NCBI RefSeq assembly: GCF_900129125.1
Contig: NZ_FQVJ01000010.1
Coordinates: 47,941-111,940 of the forward strand
DNA from: Acidocella aminolytica 101 = DSM 11237
GTDB lineage: Bacteria > Pseudomonadota > Alphaproteobacteria > Acetobacterales > Acetobacteraceae
Direction of reading: 5' to 3'
Length of the DNA stretch: 64,000 bases
Under the pieces are notes generated by a model that searched no databases, was not told where the DNA came from, and saw only the letters and a program-made list of their open reading frames with translations. How positions within the stretch are numbered: the stretch's first letter is position 1; each line of letters begins with the position of its first letter. Positions 18,430 through 28,019 of the stretch are shown in pieces. The position numbers and the translations under genes are program-made.

Positions 18430-20340
18430 CTAGTGTGTGCGCATGGCGGCGAGTCGACGGTACAGCGTGTTACGGCTGATACCCAACGCTCGTGCCGCGG
18501 CGGCGATATTGCCGCCCGCTTCGGAAACCGCCCCGGCGATCATCGCATCTGACTGCGCCCGGAGCGTGCCGCCAGGCTGCTCCACGTTTTTTGGTGCGCA
18601 TTGCTGGGTGGTGAGGTCCAGCATGGCTTCTTCGCTGAGGTGGTGCAGGCACAGCTCAGTCTCGTCATCGTCCAGCATCAGGCAGGCGGTGCGCAATATG
18701 CCGGAAAGCTGCCGCAAATTGCCCGGCCAGCGATATTCCGCGAAGGCTTTGGCCAGTTCTGGAGAGAGGCGCGGCGTACCGACCTGACGGCCTTGGGCCT
18801 CGCGTTCCAGAATGCGGTTGATGAGGGCGGGCAGGTCCGTGCGTTCCCGCAAGGGGGGCAGGGACACGGCGAGGCCGTTGAGGCGGTAATACAGGTCCTC
18901 GCGGAAAGTTTTTTCAGCAATGCGGGTCGAGAAATCCGCATGGGTGGCGCTGACCAGCAGGAAATCCACCGCCACCGGCTTACCACCGATGGGGGTGACC
19001 ACACCTTCCTCCAGAACCCGCAGCAGGCGGGTCTGCATGGAAAGTGGCATGTCGCCGATTTCATCTAGGAACAGGGTGCCGCCATGGGCCTCGCGGATGC
19101 GGCCCGCTGAACCTTCTTTACGGGCGCCGGTAAAGGCGCCGGGGGCGTGGCCGAACAATTCCGCTTCGATCAGCGTTTCCGGCAAGGCGGCGCAGTTTAC
19201 CGCCACGAAGGGGCCATTGGCGCGCGGCCCGGCTTCGTGAATGGCGCGGGCGAAGAAATCCTTACCGGCACCGGTTTCACCTTGCAGCAGAACCGGCACT
19301 TTGCGCCCCAGTACGCGGCGGAGCTGGCTGATGGCGCGGTTCACGCGTTCATCCCCGGTATCCAGCGCGGCGAGGGCGTCCAGCTTTGGGGCTTCCGGCG
19401 CGCTGAGCGGCGGGCGGCGGATCAACGGCCCACGCGTTTGCTCCACGGAGACGTAAAGCGTTTCGCCCCGGCGTGGATGCACCACCAGCGGGCGGCCGCC
19501 AGCGCGGTGTTCCATGTCGATGAGATCGCGCATAGTGAGGCCGAAATAGCGGCCGAATTCCTGTGTGCCGATATCTTCCGGTCGCAGTCCCAGCAGGGCG
19601 AAGCCCGAGCGGTTGGCGCCGAGAATCACGCCTTCCTCGTCAATGGCGATGGCGCCTTCCACCATGCTGCCCAGGCACTCAGAGGAATAATGGAAGCGCA
19701 GCTTGGTGTTGTGGGCGAAGGAGATTTCAAAAATCCGGTTTTCGATCATCTGCGCCGCTGCCCGCACCAGCCCGAACGTATGCGGGTGATAGCGCCGTGA
19801 GTCGCAGGAAATATCGATCACTCCCAGAAGCTTGCCGCCTGGTTCGGTCAGCGGCGCGGCGGCACACGCCAGGAAACTGTTGTGGCGCAGATAATGCTCA
19901 GTGCCGTTCACCACGATCGGCTTACCCTCGATTAGGGCGGTGCCGATGGCGTTGGTGCCGCGTGCATCCTCCGCCCAGCTGGCGCCGGGTGTGAGGGCGA
20001 CTTTTGCCGCGCGGTTGCAGAAATCCAGATCTCCAGCGGATTCCAGCAGCAGGCCAGTATCGTCTGAGAGTAGCATGACGCAGCCGGAATCTTTAATCTG
20101 GCCGTAGAAATAATCCATTATCGGCCGGGCGTGGGTGATGAGCGTGGAGCGGCGTTCCGCTGCGACGCGGCGTTCAGCCGAGGAAAAATGCGGCTGATCC
20201 ACACGGTTTTGCTCCGGCGCCAGCCCCGCCATGCGGCAGCGTTGCCAGGAACGGCTGATATCGCCTGGGTCCACCCCTTGCGTTTGGCCCGCTGAAGCAG
20301 GTAACCTGTCGCTCAAAGCCGCGAGGCGAAATGGTTCCAT
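18430..20340 (-). CDS. Sigma-54-dependent activator, AcoR-like (GAF, AAA+, Fis HTH)
   Basis: Transcription activator that opens sigma-54 promoters. An N-terminal sensory region (~1-200, GAF-like; ARGTNAIGTAL and HNSFLACAAAPL are typical of AcoR/PrpR-like proteins) is followed by a PAS-like segment (~215-300), an AAA+ domain with Walker A GETGAGKD (~354), the sigma-54 contact GAFTGA (~400), and GGTLFLDEIGDMP, then a Fis-type helix-turn-helix at the C-terminus (GNIAAAARALGISRNTLYRRL). 636 residues. AcoR relatives control acetoin or alcohol catabolism, but no such operon is adjacent, so the target is unknown. Confidence 0.88.
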   Translation of the reverse strand: MEPFRLAALSDRLPASAGQTQGVDPGDISRSWQRCRMAGLAPEQNRVDQPHFSSAERRVAAERRSTLITHARPIMDYFYGQIKDSGCVMLLSDDTGLLLESAGDLDFCNRAAKVALTPGASWAEDARGTNAIGTALIEGKPIVVNGTEHYLRHNSFLACAAAPLTEPGGKLLGVIDISCDSRRYHPHTFGLVRAAAQMIENRIFEISFAHNTKLRFHYSSECLGSMVEGAIAIDEEGVILGANRSGFALLGLRPEDIGTQEFGRYFGLTMRDLIDMEHRAGGRPLVVHPRRGETLYVSVEQTRGPLIRRPPLSAPEAPKLDALAALDTGDERVNRAISQLRRVLGRKVPVLLQGETGAGKDFFARAIHEAGPRANGPFVAVNCAALPETLIEAELFGHAPGAFTGARKEGSAGRIREAHGGTLFLDEIGDMPLSMQTRLLRVLEEGVVTPIGGKPVAVDFLLVSATHADFSTRIAEKTFREDLYYRLNGLAVSLPPLRERTDLPALINRILEREAQGRQVGTPRLSPELAKAFAEYRWPGNLRQLSGILRTACLMLDDDETELCLHHLSEEAMLDLTTQQCAPKNVEQPGGTLRAQSDAMIAGAVSEAGGNIAAAARALGISRNTLYRRLAAMRTH

Positions 20341-20628
20341 GGATTGGCTGCGCTCCTATCCCATCTTCATTTTTATATTTTTGACGCTGTCACGCCTTGC
20401 AAGGGTTGATTTGTCGTCGCCCCTGGAAGACGTCGTAGGGACGCCGGGTATAGCTGGCAAGTGAAAAATACCCTGATCCATAATGACACAGTATATCGTT
20501 TCGGCACGGTATGAAAGTGGTGGTGTGTGGGGTATTATGCTGCCGCGTGCCAATTTGAAACAGGATGATGGACAGGATGTCCGGGAGTGTCGCGATCACA
20601 CGCGTGACTAGTAAGGCCGCTGGGCCGC
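20341..20628. other. Intergenic region, divergent promoters
   Basis: 288-base spacer between the divergent sigma-54 activator and kinase/ATPase fusion genes. No open frame of good quality, tRNA or strong terminator was found, and no convincing -24/-12 element. Presumably holds both promoters. Confidence 0.3.
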
Positions 20629-22053
20629 ATGGCTGAAGCGGACCCGCCAAGGGAGGCAGTACAGGCCGAGGCCGTCGCTTTTTTGGCCCGTGACGCGGAG
20701 GCGGTGATCTCCACCCATATCTCGCGTGTGTATCTGGCAGAAGATGTGGCGCTGAAGCTCAAACGCGCCGTGCATCTGCCTTATGTTGATTATTCCAGCC
20801 TCGCCGCCCGGAAGCAGTTTTGCGAACGGGAGCTGGAGCTGAACCGTCGCACCGCGCCGGATTTATACCGGCGTGTGCGGGTTTTGACCCGTGCGGCAAG
20901 TGGTGGGCTGGAGTGGAATGGGCCGGGCGTGCCTGTGGAATATGTGCTGGAGATGCGGCGGTTTCCCGATGGCGCCTTGCTGGCCGCTCAGCCCTTGCCG
21001 CTGGCGCCGGGTATACTTCGGGAACTGGCGGATACAATTGCCGCGTTTCATGCCCAGGCCGAGATTGTATCAGGGGCGGGACTGGCGCCGGTGATTGAAG
21101 GCAATGCCGCCCAGCTTTGTGCCGCTTGCCCGCCTTTTGATGCCGAAGCCGTGGCGGCGTTGAACGCGGCGGTGAGGGCGGCTTATGCGCTGCACGCGCC
21201 TTTGCTTGCCCGGCGGGCCAAGGCGGGCAAGGTGCGGCGCTGCCACGGGGATTTGCATATGGGCAATATCCTGCTGCTGGAAGGGCGGCCGGTATTGTTC
21301 GACTGCATTGAATTCTCGGAAGAATTCGCCAGAATCGATGTTTTGTACGACCTCGCTTTTCTGCTGATGGACCTTCTGCACCGGGGCGATAAAGCCGGTG
21401 CCGCGCTGGTGGCCAACCGCTATTTAGATGTCAGCGCCGATGAGGAGGGACTGGTCTTGCTGCCGCTATTCATCGCGGTGCGGGCTTGCATCCGGGCGCA
21501 TGTGAGCGTGGCGCAGGGGCTGGTGAACGCTGATTATTTGACGCTCGCGGCAACGGCGCTGCGGCCCGGTCAGCCGTGCCTGTTGGCGGTGGGGGGGTGC
21601 AGCGGCACCGGAAAATCCACCCTGGCGGCGAAACTGGCGCCTGATTTTTCGCCTTATCCGGGGGCGCGGGTAGTGCGCTCCGACGTGCTGCGCAAGCGGC
21701 TGGCTGGGGTGGCGCCGGAAACAAGGCTACCGGAAAGTGCTTATACCCGTGAGGCCAGCGCACGGGTTTATGCTCACATGCTGACCCTGGCCGAAGCGGA
21801 TTTGCGCGCGGGATATAGTGTTATTCTGGATGCGGCGTTTTTGCGCCGGGCGGAGCGCGACGAGGCCGCAGCCCTGGCCGTGCGGCTCAACGTGCCGTTT
21901 CAAGGTCATTGGCTTGATGCGCCGGATGCAGTGCTGGAAGCCCGCCTGACCGCGCGGCGAAACGATGCGTCTGATGCCGGGGTGGAAGTGTTGCGCGCCC
22001 AAAGGCGCTTGGCTGAACCCGCAGCGGAGTGGAGACAGGTTCTGGCCGGTTGA
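20629..22053 (+). CDS. Aminoglycoside-phosphotransferase-like / AAA P-loop kinase fusion
   Basis: Two-domain soluble protein. Residues ~1-315 have a kinase-like APH fold: CHGDLHMGNIL is the catalytic loop and VLFDCIEF the metal-binding D segment. Residues ~325-474 are a P-loop kinase with Walker A GGCSGTGKSTLA and a later SVILDAAFLRRAERDEA. The family is widespread in proteobacteria and usually called bifunctional APH/ATP-binding protein; its substrate is unknown and antibiotic resistance is not implied. Monocistronic; a hairpin separates it from the convergent ssb gene. Confidence 0.82.
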   Translation: MAEADPPREAVQAEAVAFLARDAEAVISTHISRVYLAEDVALKLKRAVHLPYVDYSSLAARKQFCERELELNRRTAPDLYRRVRVLTRAASGGLEWNGPGVPVEYVLEMRRFPDGALLAAQPLPLAPGILRELADTIAAFHAQAEIVSGAGLAPVIEGNAAQLCAACPPFDAEAVAALNAAVRAAYALHAPLLARRAKAGKVRRCHGDLHMGNILLLEGRPVLFDCIEFSEEFARIDVLYDLAFLLMDLLHRGDKAGAALVANRYLDVSADEEGLVLLPLFIAVRACIRAHVSVAQGLVNADYLTLAATALRPGQPCLLAVGGCSGTGKSTLAAKLAPDFSPYPGARVVRSDVLRKRLAGVAPETRLPESAYTREASARVYAHMLTLAEADLRAGYSVILDAAFLRRAERDEAAALAVRLNVPFQGHWLDAPDAVLEARLTARRNDASDAGVEVLRAQRRLAEPAAEWRQVLAG

Positions 22054-22077
22054 TGGACGCCCCGTGGGGCATCCATC
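22052..22077. terminator. Bidirectional hairpin between convergent genes
   Basis: GATGGA-C-GCCCC pairs with GGGGC-A-TCCATC across a single mismatch with a very short loop. It lies between the facing ends of the APH/ATPase fusion and ssb. No long T-run on either side. Confidence 0.5.
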
Positions 22078-22090
22078 AGGATTGAGCCGA

Positions 22091-22600
22091 TTAGAACGGA
22101 ATTTCGTCGTCCAAATCGTTACCTGGGCCACTACCCGGGCGCGTGTCCCAGCCGCCGACGGCGCGGGCAGGAGCTTTGGCGGAGGTTGCGGGGCGGGGCG
22201 CGTAATCCTCACCGCCGCTGTACCCGCCACCCATGCCGGCATTGTTCGAAGGACGGTCGAGCAGAACCAACTCGCCATTGAAGCGGCCGATCATGATCTC
22301 GGTGGTATAACGTTCCTGGCCGGACTGGTCGGTCCATTTCCGGGTTTGCAGCTTGCCTTCCAGATAGACCTTGGAGCCCTTGCGCAGATATTTCTCCGCT
22401 ACGTCGGCCAGCCGGTCGTTCATGATGACGACACGGTGCCATTCGGTCAGTTCCTTACGTTCGCCGGAGGCTTTGTCGTTCCAGCTCTCGGAGGTGGCCA
22501 CTGCCAGATTCACGACTTTCATGCCGGATTGCGTGTTGCGGACCTCCGGGTCGCGGCCCAGATTGCCCACGATAATTACCTTATTCACACTACCAGCCAT
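22091..22600 (-). CDS. ssb: Single-stranded DNA-binding protein
   Basis: Tetrameric OB-fold protein that coats single-stranded DNA in replication and repair. The N-terminal OB domain ([17 protein letters not shown], then [31 protein letters not shown]) is followed by a flexible Gly-rich tail ending DDEIPF, the acidic tip that recruits partner proteins. 169 residues, standard. Divergent from uvrA, the conserved alphaproteobacterial arrangement; the LexA box between them lies closer to uvrA but could affect both. Confidence 0.96.
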   Translation of the reverse strand: MAGSVNKVIIVGNLGRDPEVRNTQSGMKVVNLAVATSESWNDKASGERKELTEWHRVVIMNDRLADVAEKYLRKGSKVYLEGKLQTRKWTDQSGQERYTTEIMIGRFNGELVLLDRPSNNAGMGGGYSGGEDYAPRPATSAKAPARAVGGWDTRPGSGPGNDLDDEIPF

Positions 22601-22695
22601 ACGGACCTCTACAACTCAAAATTGTTTTCCAGAATAGCGCATCTGGCACCCGGAGACCAGCGTTGCTTTATACGGCATGAGCCCCTATTCTTCAA

Positions 22696-22710
22696 GAACA
22701 TTACACGAAC
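22696..22710 (+). promoter_or_regulatory. LexA (SOS) box, GAAC-N7-GAAC
   Basis: The sequence GAACATTACACGAAC is an exact direct-repeat operator of the alphaproteobacterial LexA type (GTTC-N7-GTTC on the other strand). It ends 14 bases before the uvrA ATG, where bound LexA would block transcription or elongation. It also argues that translation starts at the downstream ATG, not at the in-frame ATG before the box. Confidence 0.8.
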
Positions 22711-22724
22711 ATTTGGGGCAGAAC

Positions 22725-25592
22725 ATGGCGGAGCAGAAGGGCGCGGGCTTCATTACCGTCCGCGGTGCGCGCGAACATAATCTGAAAAATATCGACATCC
22801 AGATTCCCCGCGAGCAACTGACCGTCATTACCGGCCTCTCCGGGTCGGGAAAATCCTCGCTGGCGTTTGATACCATCTATGCCGAAGGACAGCGGCGCTA
22901 TGTGGAGAGCCTCTCCGCCTATGCGCGGCAGTTTCTGGAACTGATGGGCAAACCGGATGTGGATGCGATTGAGGGGCTTTCGCCCGCGATTTCGATCGAG
23001 CAGAAAACCACCTCGAAAAATCCGCGCTCCACCGTCGGCACGGTGACAGAGATCCATGATTACATGCGTCTGCTTTGGGCGAGGGCGGGGGTGCCGTATT
23101 CACCCGCCACTGGCCTGCCGATTGAAGCGCAGACCGTCAGCCAGATGGTGGACCGGGTGATGGCGATGCCGGAGGGCACCCGCCTGTTGCTGCTGGCCCC
23201 AGTGATTCGCGGCCGCAAGGGGGAGTACAGAAAAGAACTGGCGGAGTTTCAGCGCAAGGGTTTCACCCGCGCCAAGATTGATGGAAAAATCTACGAGATC
23301 GATCAGGCGCCAGCGCTGAACAAAAAGCTGAAGCACGATATTGAAGTGGTGGTGGACCGGGTGGTGGTGAAGCCCGGTTTGGAGCAGCGGCTGGCGGATT
23401 CCTTCGAGACGGCGCTGGGGCTGACGGAAGGAATTGTTTATGCCGAGAACGCGGATAATGGTGAGCATACGGTGTTTTCCTCGCGCTTTGCCTGCCCGGT
23501 CTCCGGCTTCACCATCGAGGAGATCGAACCGCGCCTGTTCTCCTTCAACTCCCCCCACGGTGCCTGCCCGGTTTGTGACGGGCTGGGGCATGAGATTTAT
23601 TTCGACCCGCATCTCGTGATCCCGGATGAGCAGCGTGCGTTGGATGATAATGCCGTCGCCCCTTGGGCCAATGCGCAATCGCCTTATTACGACCAGACCA
23701 TCGCCGCCCTTGCCAAGCATTATGGCGTGAAGCTGAACACCGCCTGGGAGGATGTGCCGGAGGATGTGCGGGAGGTGTTTCTCTTTGGTTCTGGAAAGGA
23801 GGATATAAAATTCACTTACAAGGATTCTAGCCGCGCTTATAATGTCGTGAAGCCATTTGAGGGTATCATTAAAAACCTTGAACGGCGATATAAGGAAACG
23901 GATTCCGCCTGGGTGCGTGAGGAACTGTCCCGCTATCATGCCGAGCGCCCGTGCGCGGCCTGTAACGGCGCGCGGCTGAAGCCCGAGGCGCTGGCGGTGA
24001 AGGTGGCGGAGAGAAATCTCGCCGAGGTAGCGGAGCTTTCAATTGATGATGCGCGTGACTGGTTTGCGGGGGTGGCGGCCACGCTGACGCCGCAGCGTTT
24101 GGAAATCGCAGCACGTATCCTGAAGGAAATTGAGGAGCGGCTGCAATTTCTGCTGGATGTCGGGTTGAATTATCTCACGCTGGCGCGCAGCTCAGCGACG
24201 CTTTCAGGCGGGGAGAGCCAGCGTATCCGGTTGGCTTCACAAATCGGGTCCGGGCTGACCGGGGTTCTGTATGTGCTGGATGAACCCTCCATCGGCCTGC
24301 ATCAGCGTGACAATGAGCGGCTGCTCGGCACGCTGAACCGGCTGAAAAATCTCGGCAACACCGTGCTGGTGGTGGAGCATGATGAGGATGCGATCCGCGC
24401 CGCTGATCATCTGGTGGATATGGGGCCGGGAGCCGGGATTAATGGCGGGCATGTGGTGGCGCAGGGTGCGCCCAAGGCGGTTGCTGCCAATCCCAAATCC
24501 ATCACCGGCGATTATCTCTCTGGCCGCCGGGCCATCGCAGTGCCGATGCGCCGCCCGGTCCAGCGCAGCCGGAAGATAAAACTTGTTGGCGCGCGTGGGA
24601 ATAATTTGAAGAACGTCACAGCGGAATTTCCGCTGGGGCTGTTTACCTGCGTGACTGGCGTATCTGGCGGCGGCAAGTCCACGCTGGTAATCGACACGCT
24701 CTACAAAGCGCTTTCACGGCGGCTGATGGGGTCCGGCCAGGTGCCCGCGCCGTTCGACAAGATTGAGGGAATGGAGCAACTCGATAAGATCATCGACATC
24801 GACCAGTCGCCCATTGGCCGCACGCCGCGCTCCAACCCCGCGACCTATACGGATTTGTTCACGCCGATCCGAGATTGGTTCTCTGAGCTGCCGGAAAGCC
24901 GGGCGCGCGGGTACAAGCCGGGGCGCTTCAGCTTCAACGTGAAAGGCGGGCGCTGCGAGGCGTGTCAGGGCGACGGCGTGCTGAAGATTGAGATGCACTT
25001 CCTGCCGGATGTGTTCGTGACCTGCGACACCTGTAAGGGCAAGCGCTATAACCGTGAGACTCTGGAGGTGAAGTTCCGCGGCAAATCCATTGCCGATGTG
25101 CTGGATATGTCGGTGGATGAGGCACTGGCGTTTTTCTCCGCCGTGCCGAAAATTCACGACCGGCTTAGCATTCTTGTCCGCGTGGGGCTGGGCTATATCA
25201 AGCTCGGCCAACAGGCCACCACGCTTTCGGGCGGTGAAGCGCAGCGTATCAAGTTGGCCAAGGAACTTGCCCGCCGCGCCACCGGCCGCACGCTTTATAT
25301 TCTGGACGAGCCCACCACCGGCCTGCATTTCGAGGATATCCGCAAGCTGCTGGAGGTGCTGCACGCGCTGGTAGATGCGGGCAATACCATCATCGTGATT
25401 GAGCATAATCTTGAAGTCATTAAAACTGCCGATCATATCATTGATATCGGCCCGGAAGGTGGGGATGGCGGCGGTCGGGTGATCGCCACCGGCACGCCGG
25501 AGCATATCGCGGCCGCGAAAGGGAGTTACACCGGGAAGTTTCTGGCCCCGCTCTTGGCGCAGAAGCCGGTGAAGGCCAGGAAGAAGGCATAA
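22725..25592 (+). CDS. uvrA: Excinuclease ABC subunit A
   Basis: Damage-recognition ATPase of nucleotide excision repair, working with UvrB and UvrC. Two ABC modules: first Walker [13 protein letters not shown], first signature [16 protein letters not shown]; second Walker [12 protein letters not shown], second signature [15 protein letters not shown]. Zinc modules at [10 protein letters not shown] and CEACQGDG...CDTCKGKR are present. ATG at MAEQKGAG chosen because GGGGCAG precedes it and the SOS box lies upstream. 955 residues, full length. Likely damage-inducible through LexA. Confidence 0.97.
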   Translation: MAEQKGAGFITVRGAREHNLKNIDIQIPREQLTVITGLSGSGKSSLAFDTIYAEGQRRYVESLSAYARQFLELMGKPDVDAIEGLSPAISIEQKTTSKNPRSTVGTVTEIHDYMRLLWARAGVPYSPATGLPIEAQTVSQMVDRVMAMPEGTRLLLLAPVIRGRKGEYRKELAEFQRKGFTRAKIDGKIYEIDQAPALNKKLKHDIEVVVDRVVVKPGLEQRLADSFETALGLTEGIVYAENADNGEHTVFSSRFACPVSGFTIEEIEPRLFSFNSPHGACPVCDGLGHEIYFDPHLVIPDEQRALDDNAVAPWANAQSPYYDQTIAALAKHYGVKLNTAWEDVPEDVREVFLFGSGKEDIKFTYKDSSRAYNVVKPFEGIIKNLERRYKETDSAWVREELSRYHAERPCAACNGARLKPEALAVKVAERNLAEVAELSIDDARDWFAGVAATLTPQRLEIAARILKEIEERLQFLLDVGLNYLTLARSSATLSGGESQRIRLASQIGSGLTGVLYVLDEPSIGLHQRDNERLLGTLNRLKNLGNTVLVVEHDEDAIRAADHLVDMGPGAGINGGHVVAQGAPKAVAANPKSITGDYLSGRRAIAVPMRRPVQRSRKIKLVGARGNNLKNVTAEFPLGLFTCVTGVSGGGKSTLVIDTLYKALSRRLMGSGQVPAPFDKIEGMEQLDKIIDIDQSPIGRTPRSNPATYTDLFTPIRDWFSELPESRARGYKPGRFSFNVKGGRCEACQGDGVLKIEMHFLPDVFVTCDTCKGKRYNRETLEVKFRGKSIADVLDMSVDEALAFFSAVPKIHDRLSILVRVGLGYIKLGQQATTLSGGEAQRIKLAKELARRATGRTLYILDEPTTGLHFEDIRKLLEVLHALVDAGNTIIVIEHNLEVIKTADHIIDIGPEGGDGGGRVIATGTPEHIAAAKGSYTGKFLAPLLAQKPVKARKKA

Positions 25593-25596
25593 GACC

Positions 25597-26316
25597 ATGA
25601 ATCATATCCGCCGGTATATTGGGCGTTGGATTGCGGGCTTTCTCACTCAGGAAATGCAAACTGCGCCCGCCTTGCCGGTGGATATCGCGGTGTTGACATC
25701 GCTGTTGCATAAAGGTGATGTGATTCTAGTGGAGGGGAATCTGCGTGTCAGTGCGGTGATCAAATATCTCACCCAATCCACTTGGTCGCATGCCGTGCTT
25801 TATGCCGGGGACGGCGTCTGCATCGAGGCGGATATGCTGCTCGGCGTGCGGCGCTTTTCCGTGGCGGAGCTTGAAAATTATCATTTGCGCGTCTGCCGGC
25901 CGATCAGCCTGACGGTGGAGGATGCGGACATTATCATTGCCCATGCCGAGTCACGTTTGGGCATGCAATATGACTTGAAGCATGTGTTCGATCTGGCGCG
26001 GTATATGCTACCGCTGCCGGTACCGAGCGCTTGGCGCCGCCGGGCGATTGCGGTGGGGTCGGCGGACCCCAGTCGCGCTATCTGCTCCACCTTGGTGGCG
26101 GAGGCGTTTCAGGCCGTGCGGTATCCCATTCTGCCGGAGATCACCACGGTGATGGCAAGCAGCCGGGCCGCCAGCGCCAAGATGAAGGAAATCTATCATA
26201 TCCATGATACCGGCCTGTTCACGCCGCGCGACTTTGATATTTCCCCTTATTTCCACGTCATCAAGCCGGATATGCCGCGGCCGTTCGACCATCATAATCT
26301 CATCTGGGCGACCTAA
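25597..26316 (+). CDS. YiiX/YebB-like permuted papain-fold (NlpC/P60-type) hydrolase
   Basis: 239-residue protein of the circularly permuted papain-like group: the histidine comes first (GDVILVEGN, then TQSTWSHAVLYAGDG) and the cysteine late (SRAICSTLVAEAFQ). A glutamate-containing CIEADMLLGV follows the His segment. Relatives cut amide or lipid-linked bonds, but the substrate here is unknown. No signal peptide is obvious. It starts four bases after uvrA, so it is likely cotranscribed and may come under LexA control (inference). Confidence 0.75.
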   Translation: MNHIRRYIGRWIAGFLTQEMQTAPALPVDIAVLTSLLHKGDVILVEGNLRVSAVIKYLTQSTWSHAVLYAGDGVCIEADMLLGVRRFSVAELENYHLRVCRPISLTVEDADIIIAHAESRLGMQYDLKHVFDLARYMLPLPVPSAWRRRAIAVGSADPSRAICSTLVAEAFQAVRYPILPEITTVMASSRAASAKMKEIYHIHDTGLFTPRDFDISPYFHVIKPDMPRPFDHHNLIWAT

Positions 26317-26520
26317 GTCGCGCATGGACGATATAAAAGCGGTGCGCTAGCGTCTGTCCGAATGTCGTTACAATCATCCCGCCCCCTGCCGCGTATTGTG
26401 TTGTTATCCTGGTTCGGGGGGAATTGTTTGTTTTGACCGGCGGCAAAGGTATTATCCCAGTCTGCTCGCGCATTTTAGGGAGCAGGGGGAGCGCTGGGGT
26501 ATAAGCCGGTGCCGTAGCCG
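26317..26520. other. Intergenic region between convergent genes
   Basis: 204 bases between the ends of the YiiX-like gene and the COQ10-like gene. No clear intrinsic terminator with a T-tract, no tRNA and no convincing small ORF was seen. Confidence 0.3.
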
Positions 26521-27021
26521 TTATTTGGTCTGTGTGGCGGGCTGAGAGCTGGCGTTGGTGGGGCGCGCGGCGGGGAGGGCGCCATAAACCGCGGCGGCGC
26601 GTTTAAGGAAGGCGTTGACCATCATATGCACCGCCTCAGTAAACACCGAGCCGATGGCTTTTTGCAGAAGCGCATTGCGGAACTCGAAATCCACGAAGAA
26701 ATCTACTTGGCAGCCCTGGCTGTGCGGGGCGAAGTCCCAACGGTTATACAGATATTTGAACGGGCCCTTTTCATATTCCACGCGGATGGCGCAGGGCCCC
26801 TCGCCTGAGCCGGGCAGGAGCGTGACGCGGGAGGTAAAGCTCTCCCGGAAGGGGCCAAAACCGATCGTTAGATCCGCTATCATCAGGTTATTGATGTGGC
26901 TGCGGACCCTTGCCCCCACGCACCAAGGCAGAAATTTTGGGTATTTCCCTACGTCCGCCACCAGCGCGTAGAGCTGTTGCGGGGTGTAGGGAACAATCTT
27001 TTGTTGCGCGTGCTTGGTCAC
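26521..27021 (-). CDS. COQ10/RatA-like START-domain protein
   Basis: Member of the polyketide-cyclase/START superfamily. The alphaproteobacterial form beside lipA is homologous to mitochondrial Coq10, a ubiquinone-binding chaperone needed for efficient respiration. Seen: [41 protein letters not shown], and [21 protein letters not shown]. 166 residues, including a variable Ala/Thr/Gln-rich tail. The start overlaps the lipA stop (ATGA), so the pair is coupled. The E. coli relative RatA was named as a toxin, but nothing here suggests a toxin-antitoxin pair. Confidence 0.85.
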   Translation of the reverse strand: MTKHAQQKIVPYTPQQLYALVADVGKYPKFLPWCVGARVRSHINNLMIADLTIGFGPFRESFTSRVTLLPGSGEGPCAIRVEYEKGPFKYLYNRWDFAPHSQGCQVDFFVDFEFRNALLQKAIGSVFTEAVHMMVNAFLKRAAAVYGALPAARPTNASSQPATQTK

Positions 27022-27971
27022 GCCGCTGCCAGCTGCTTTGCCCGCGCCGCGCGCAGCCCCTCAAAATCGGCATCAGCATGGTAGGAGGAGCGGGTGAGCG
27101 GCGTGGCCGCCACTTGCAGGAACCCCTTGGCGCGGGCCATGGCTGCCAATTCCTCGAACTCCTCCGGTGTCCAGAATTTCTCCACCGCCGCGTGCTTCGC
27201 GGTGGGTTGGAGGTACTGGCCGATGGTGATGAAATCCACATCCGCGATGCGCAGATCGTCCATCACCTGGGAGATTTCGGACTTGCTTTCGCCCAGTCCG
27301 ACCATGAGGCCGGACTTGGTGAAGATCGACGGGTTGATTTGCTTCACCTGATCCAGAAGGCGGATGGACTGATAATAGCGCGCACCTGGGCGGATGGTGG
27401 GGTAGAGGCGCGGCACGGTCTCGAAATTATGGTTGAACACGTCTGGCTTGGCGCGGGTGACAACCTCCACGGACCCTGGCTTGCGCAGGAAGTCCGGGGT
27501 GAGAATCTCAATGGTGGTTTCCGGTGCGGTCTGCCTGACAGCGGCGATGACGGCGGCAAAATGTGCAGCACCGCCATCGGGTACGTCGTCACGGTCCACG
27601 GAGGTGATAACCACATGCCGCAGGCCAAGCTGGGCCACGGCCTCTGCCACGCGCTGGGGCTCCTCAGGGTCCAGCGCGGATGGCAGGCCGGTGGAAACGT
27701 TGCAGAAGGAACAGGCGCGGGTGCAGATCTCGCCCATGATCATCATGGTTGCGTGACGCTGGGACCAGCATTCCCCAATATTCGGGCAAGAGGCTTCCTC
27801 GCACACGGTGGCGAGCTTCTTCTCGCGCATCAGCGCCCTGGTCTCGTGATACACGGGGTGGGTTGGCGCTTTCACGCGGATCCAGGACGGCTTGCGGGCA
27901 ATCGGGTTGTCCGGGCGGTGCTGCTTTTCCGGGTGGCGGACCCGGTGGTCGATCTCGATACGTGTGGCCAT
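27018..27971 (-). CDS. lipA: Lipoyl synthase
   Basis: Radical-SAM enzyme that inserts two sulfurs into octanoyl groups on lipoyl domains, including those of the pyruvate dehydrogenase encoded just upstream. Auxiliary cluster motif [12 protein letters not shown] and SAM cluster motif [10 protein letters not shown] are both complete; TFMIMG-like TMMIMGEI and a C-terminal SSYHAD are present. 317 residues, full length. Separated from lpd by a strong terminator, so it has its own promoter even though the function is linked. Confidence 0.96.
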   Translation of the reverse strand: MATRIEIDHRVRHPEKQHRPDNPIARKPSWIRVKAPTHPVYHETRALMREKKLATVCEEASCPNIGECWSQRHATMMIMGEICTRACSFCNVSTGLPSALDPEEPQRVAEAVAQLGLRHVVITSVDRDDVPDGGAAHFAAVIAAVRQTAPETTIEILTPDFLRKPGSVEVVTRAKPDVFNHNFETVPRLYPTIRPGARYYQSIRLLDQVKQINPSIFTKSGLMVGLGESKSEISQVMDDLRIADVDFITIGQYLQPTAKHAAVEKFWTPEEFEELAAMARAKGFLQVAATPLTRSSYHADADFEGLRAARAKQLAAA

Positions 27972-27985
27972 TTCCGTCTTTACCT

Positions 27986-28011
27986 AAAAAAGCGCCCCCT
28001 CGCGGGGGCGC
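27986..28011 (-). terminator. Strong intrinsic terminator of the pdh operon
   Basis: On the minus strand GCGCCCCC pairs perfectly with GGGGGCGC around GCGA, followed directly by TTTTTT. It lies eight bases past the lpd stop and ends the pdhA-pdhB-pdhC-lpd transcript. Confidence 0.85.
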
Positions 28012-28019
28012 CGGGTAGA

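Noticed and set aside
20341..20628. Sigma-54 promoter for the kinase/ATPase fusion
   Set aside because: TGGC- and TGC-like words occur but not at the -24/-12 spacing.
20629..22053. Aminoglycoside resistance gene
   Set aside because: The APH-like domain is fused to a P-loop kinase, an ordinary chromosomal family not associated with drug resistance.
26521..27021. RatA-like toxin of a toxin-antitoxin system
   Set aside because: The lipA linkage and sequence fit the COQ10 ubiquinone-binding role; no RatB-like partner is next to it.
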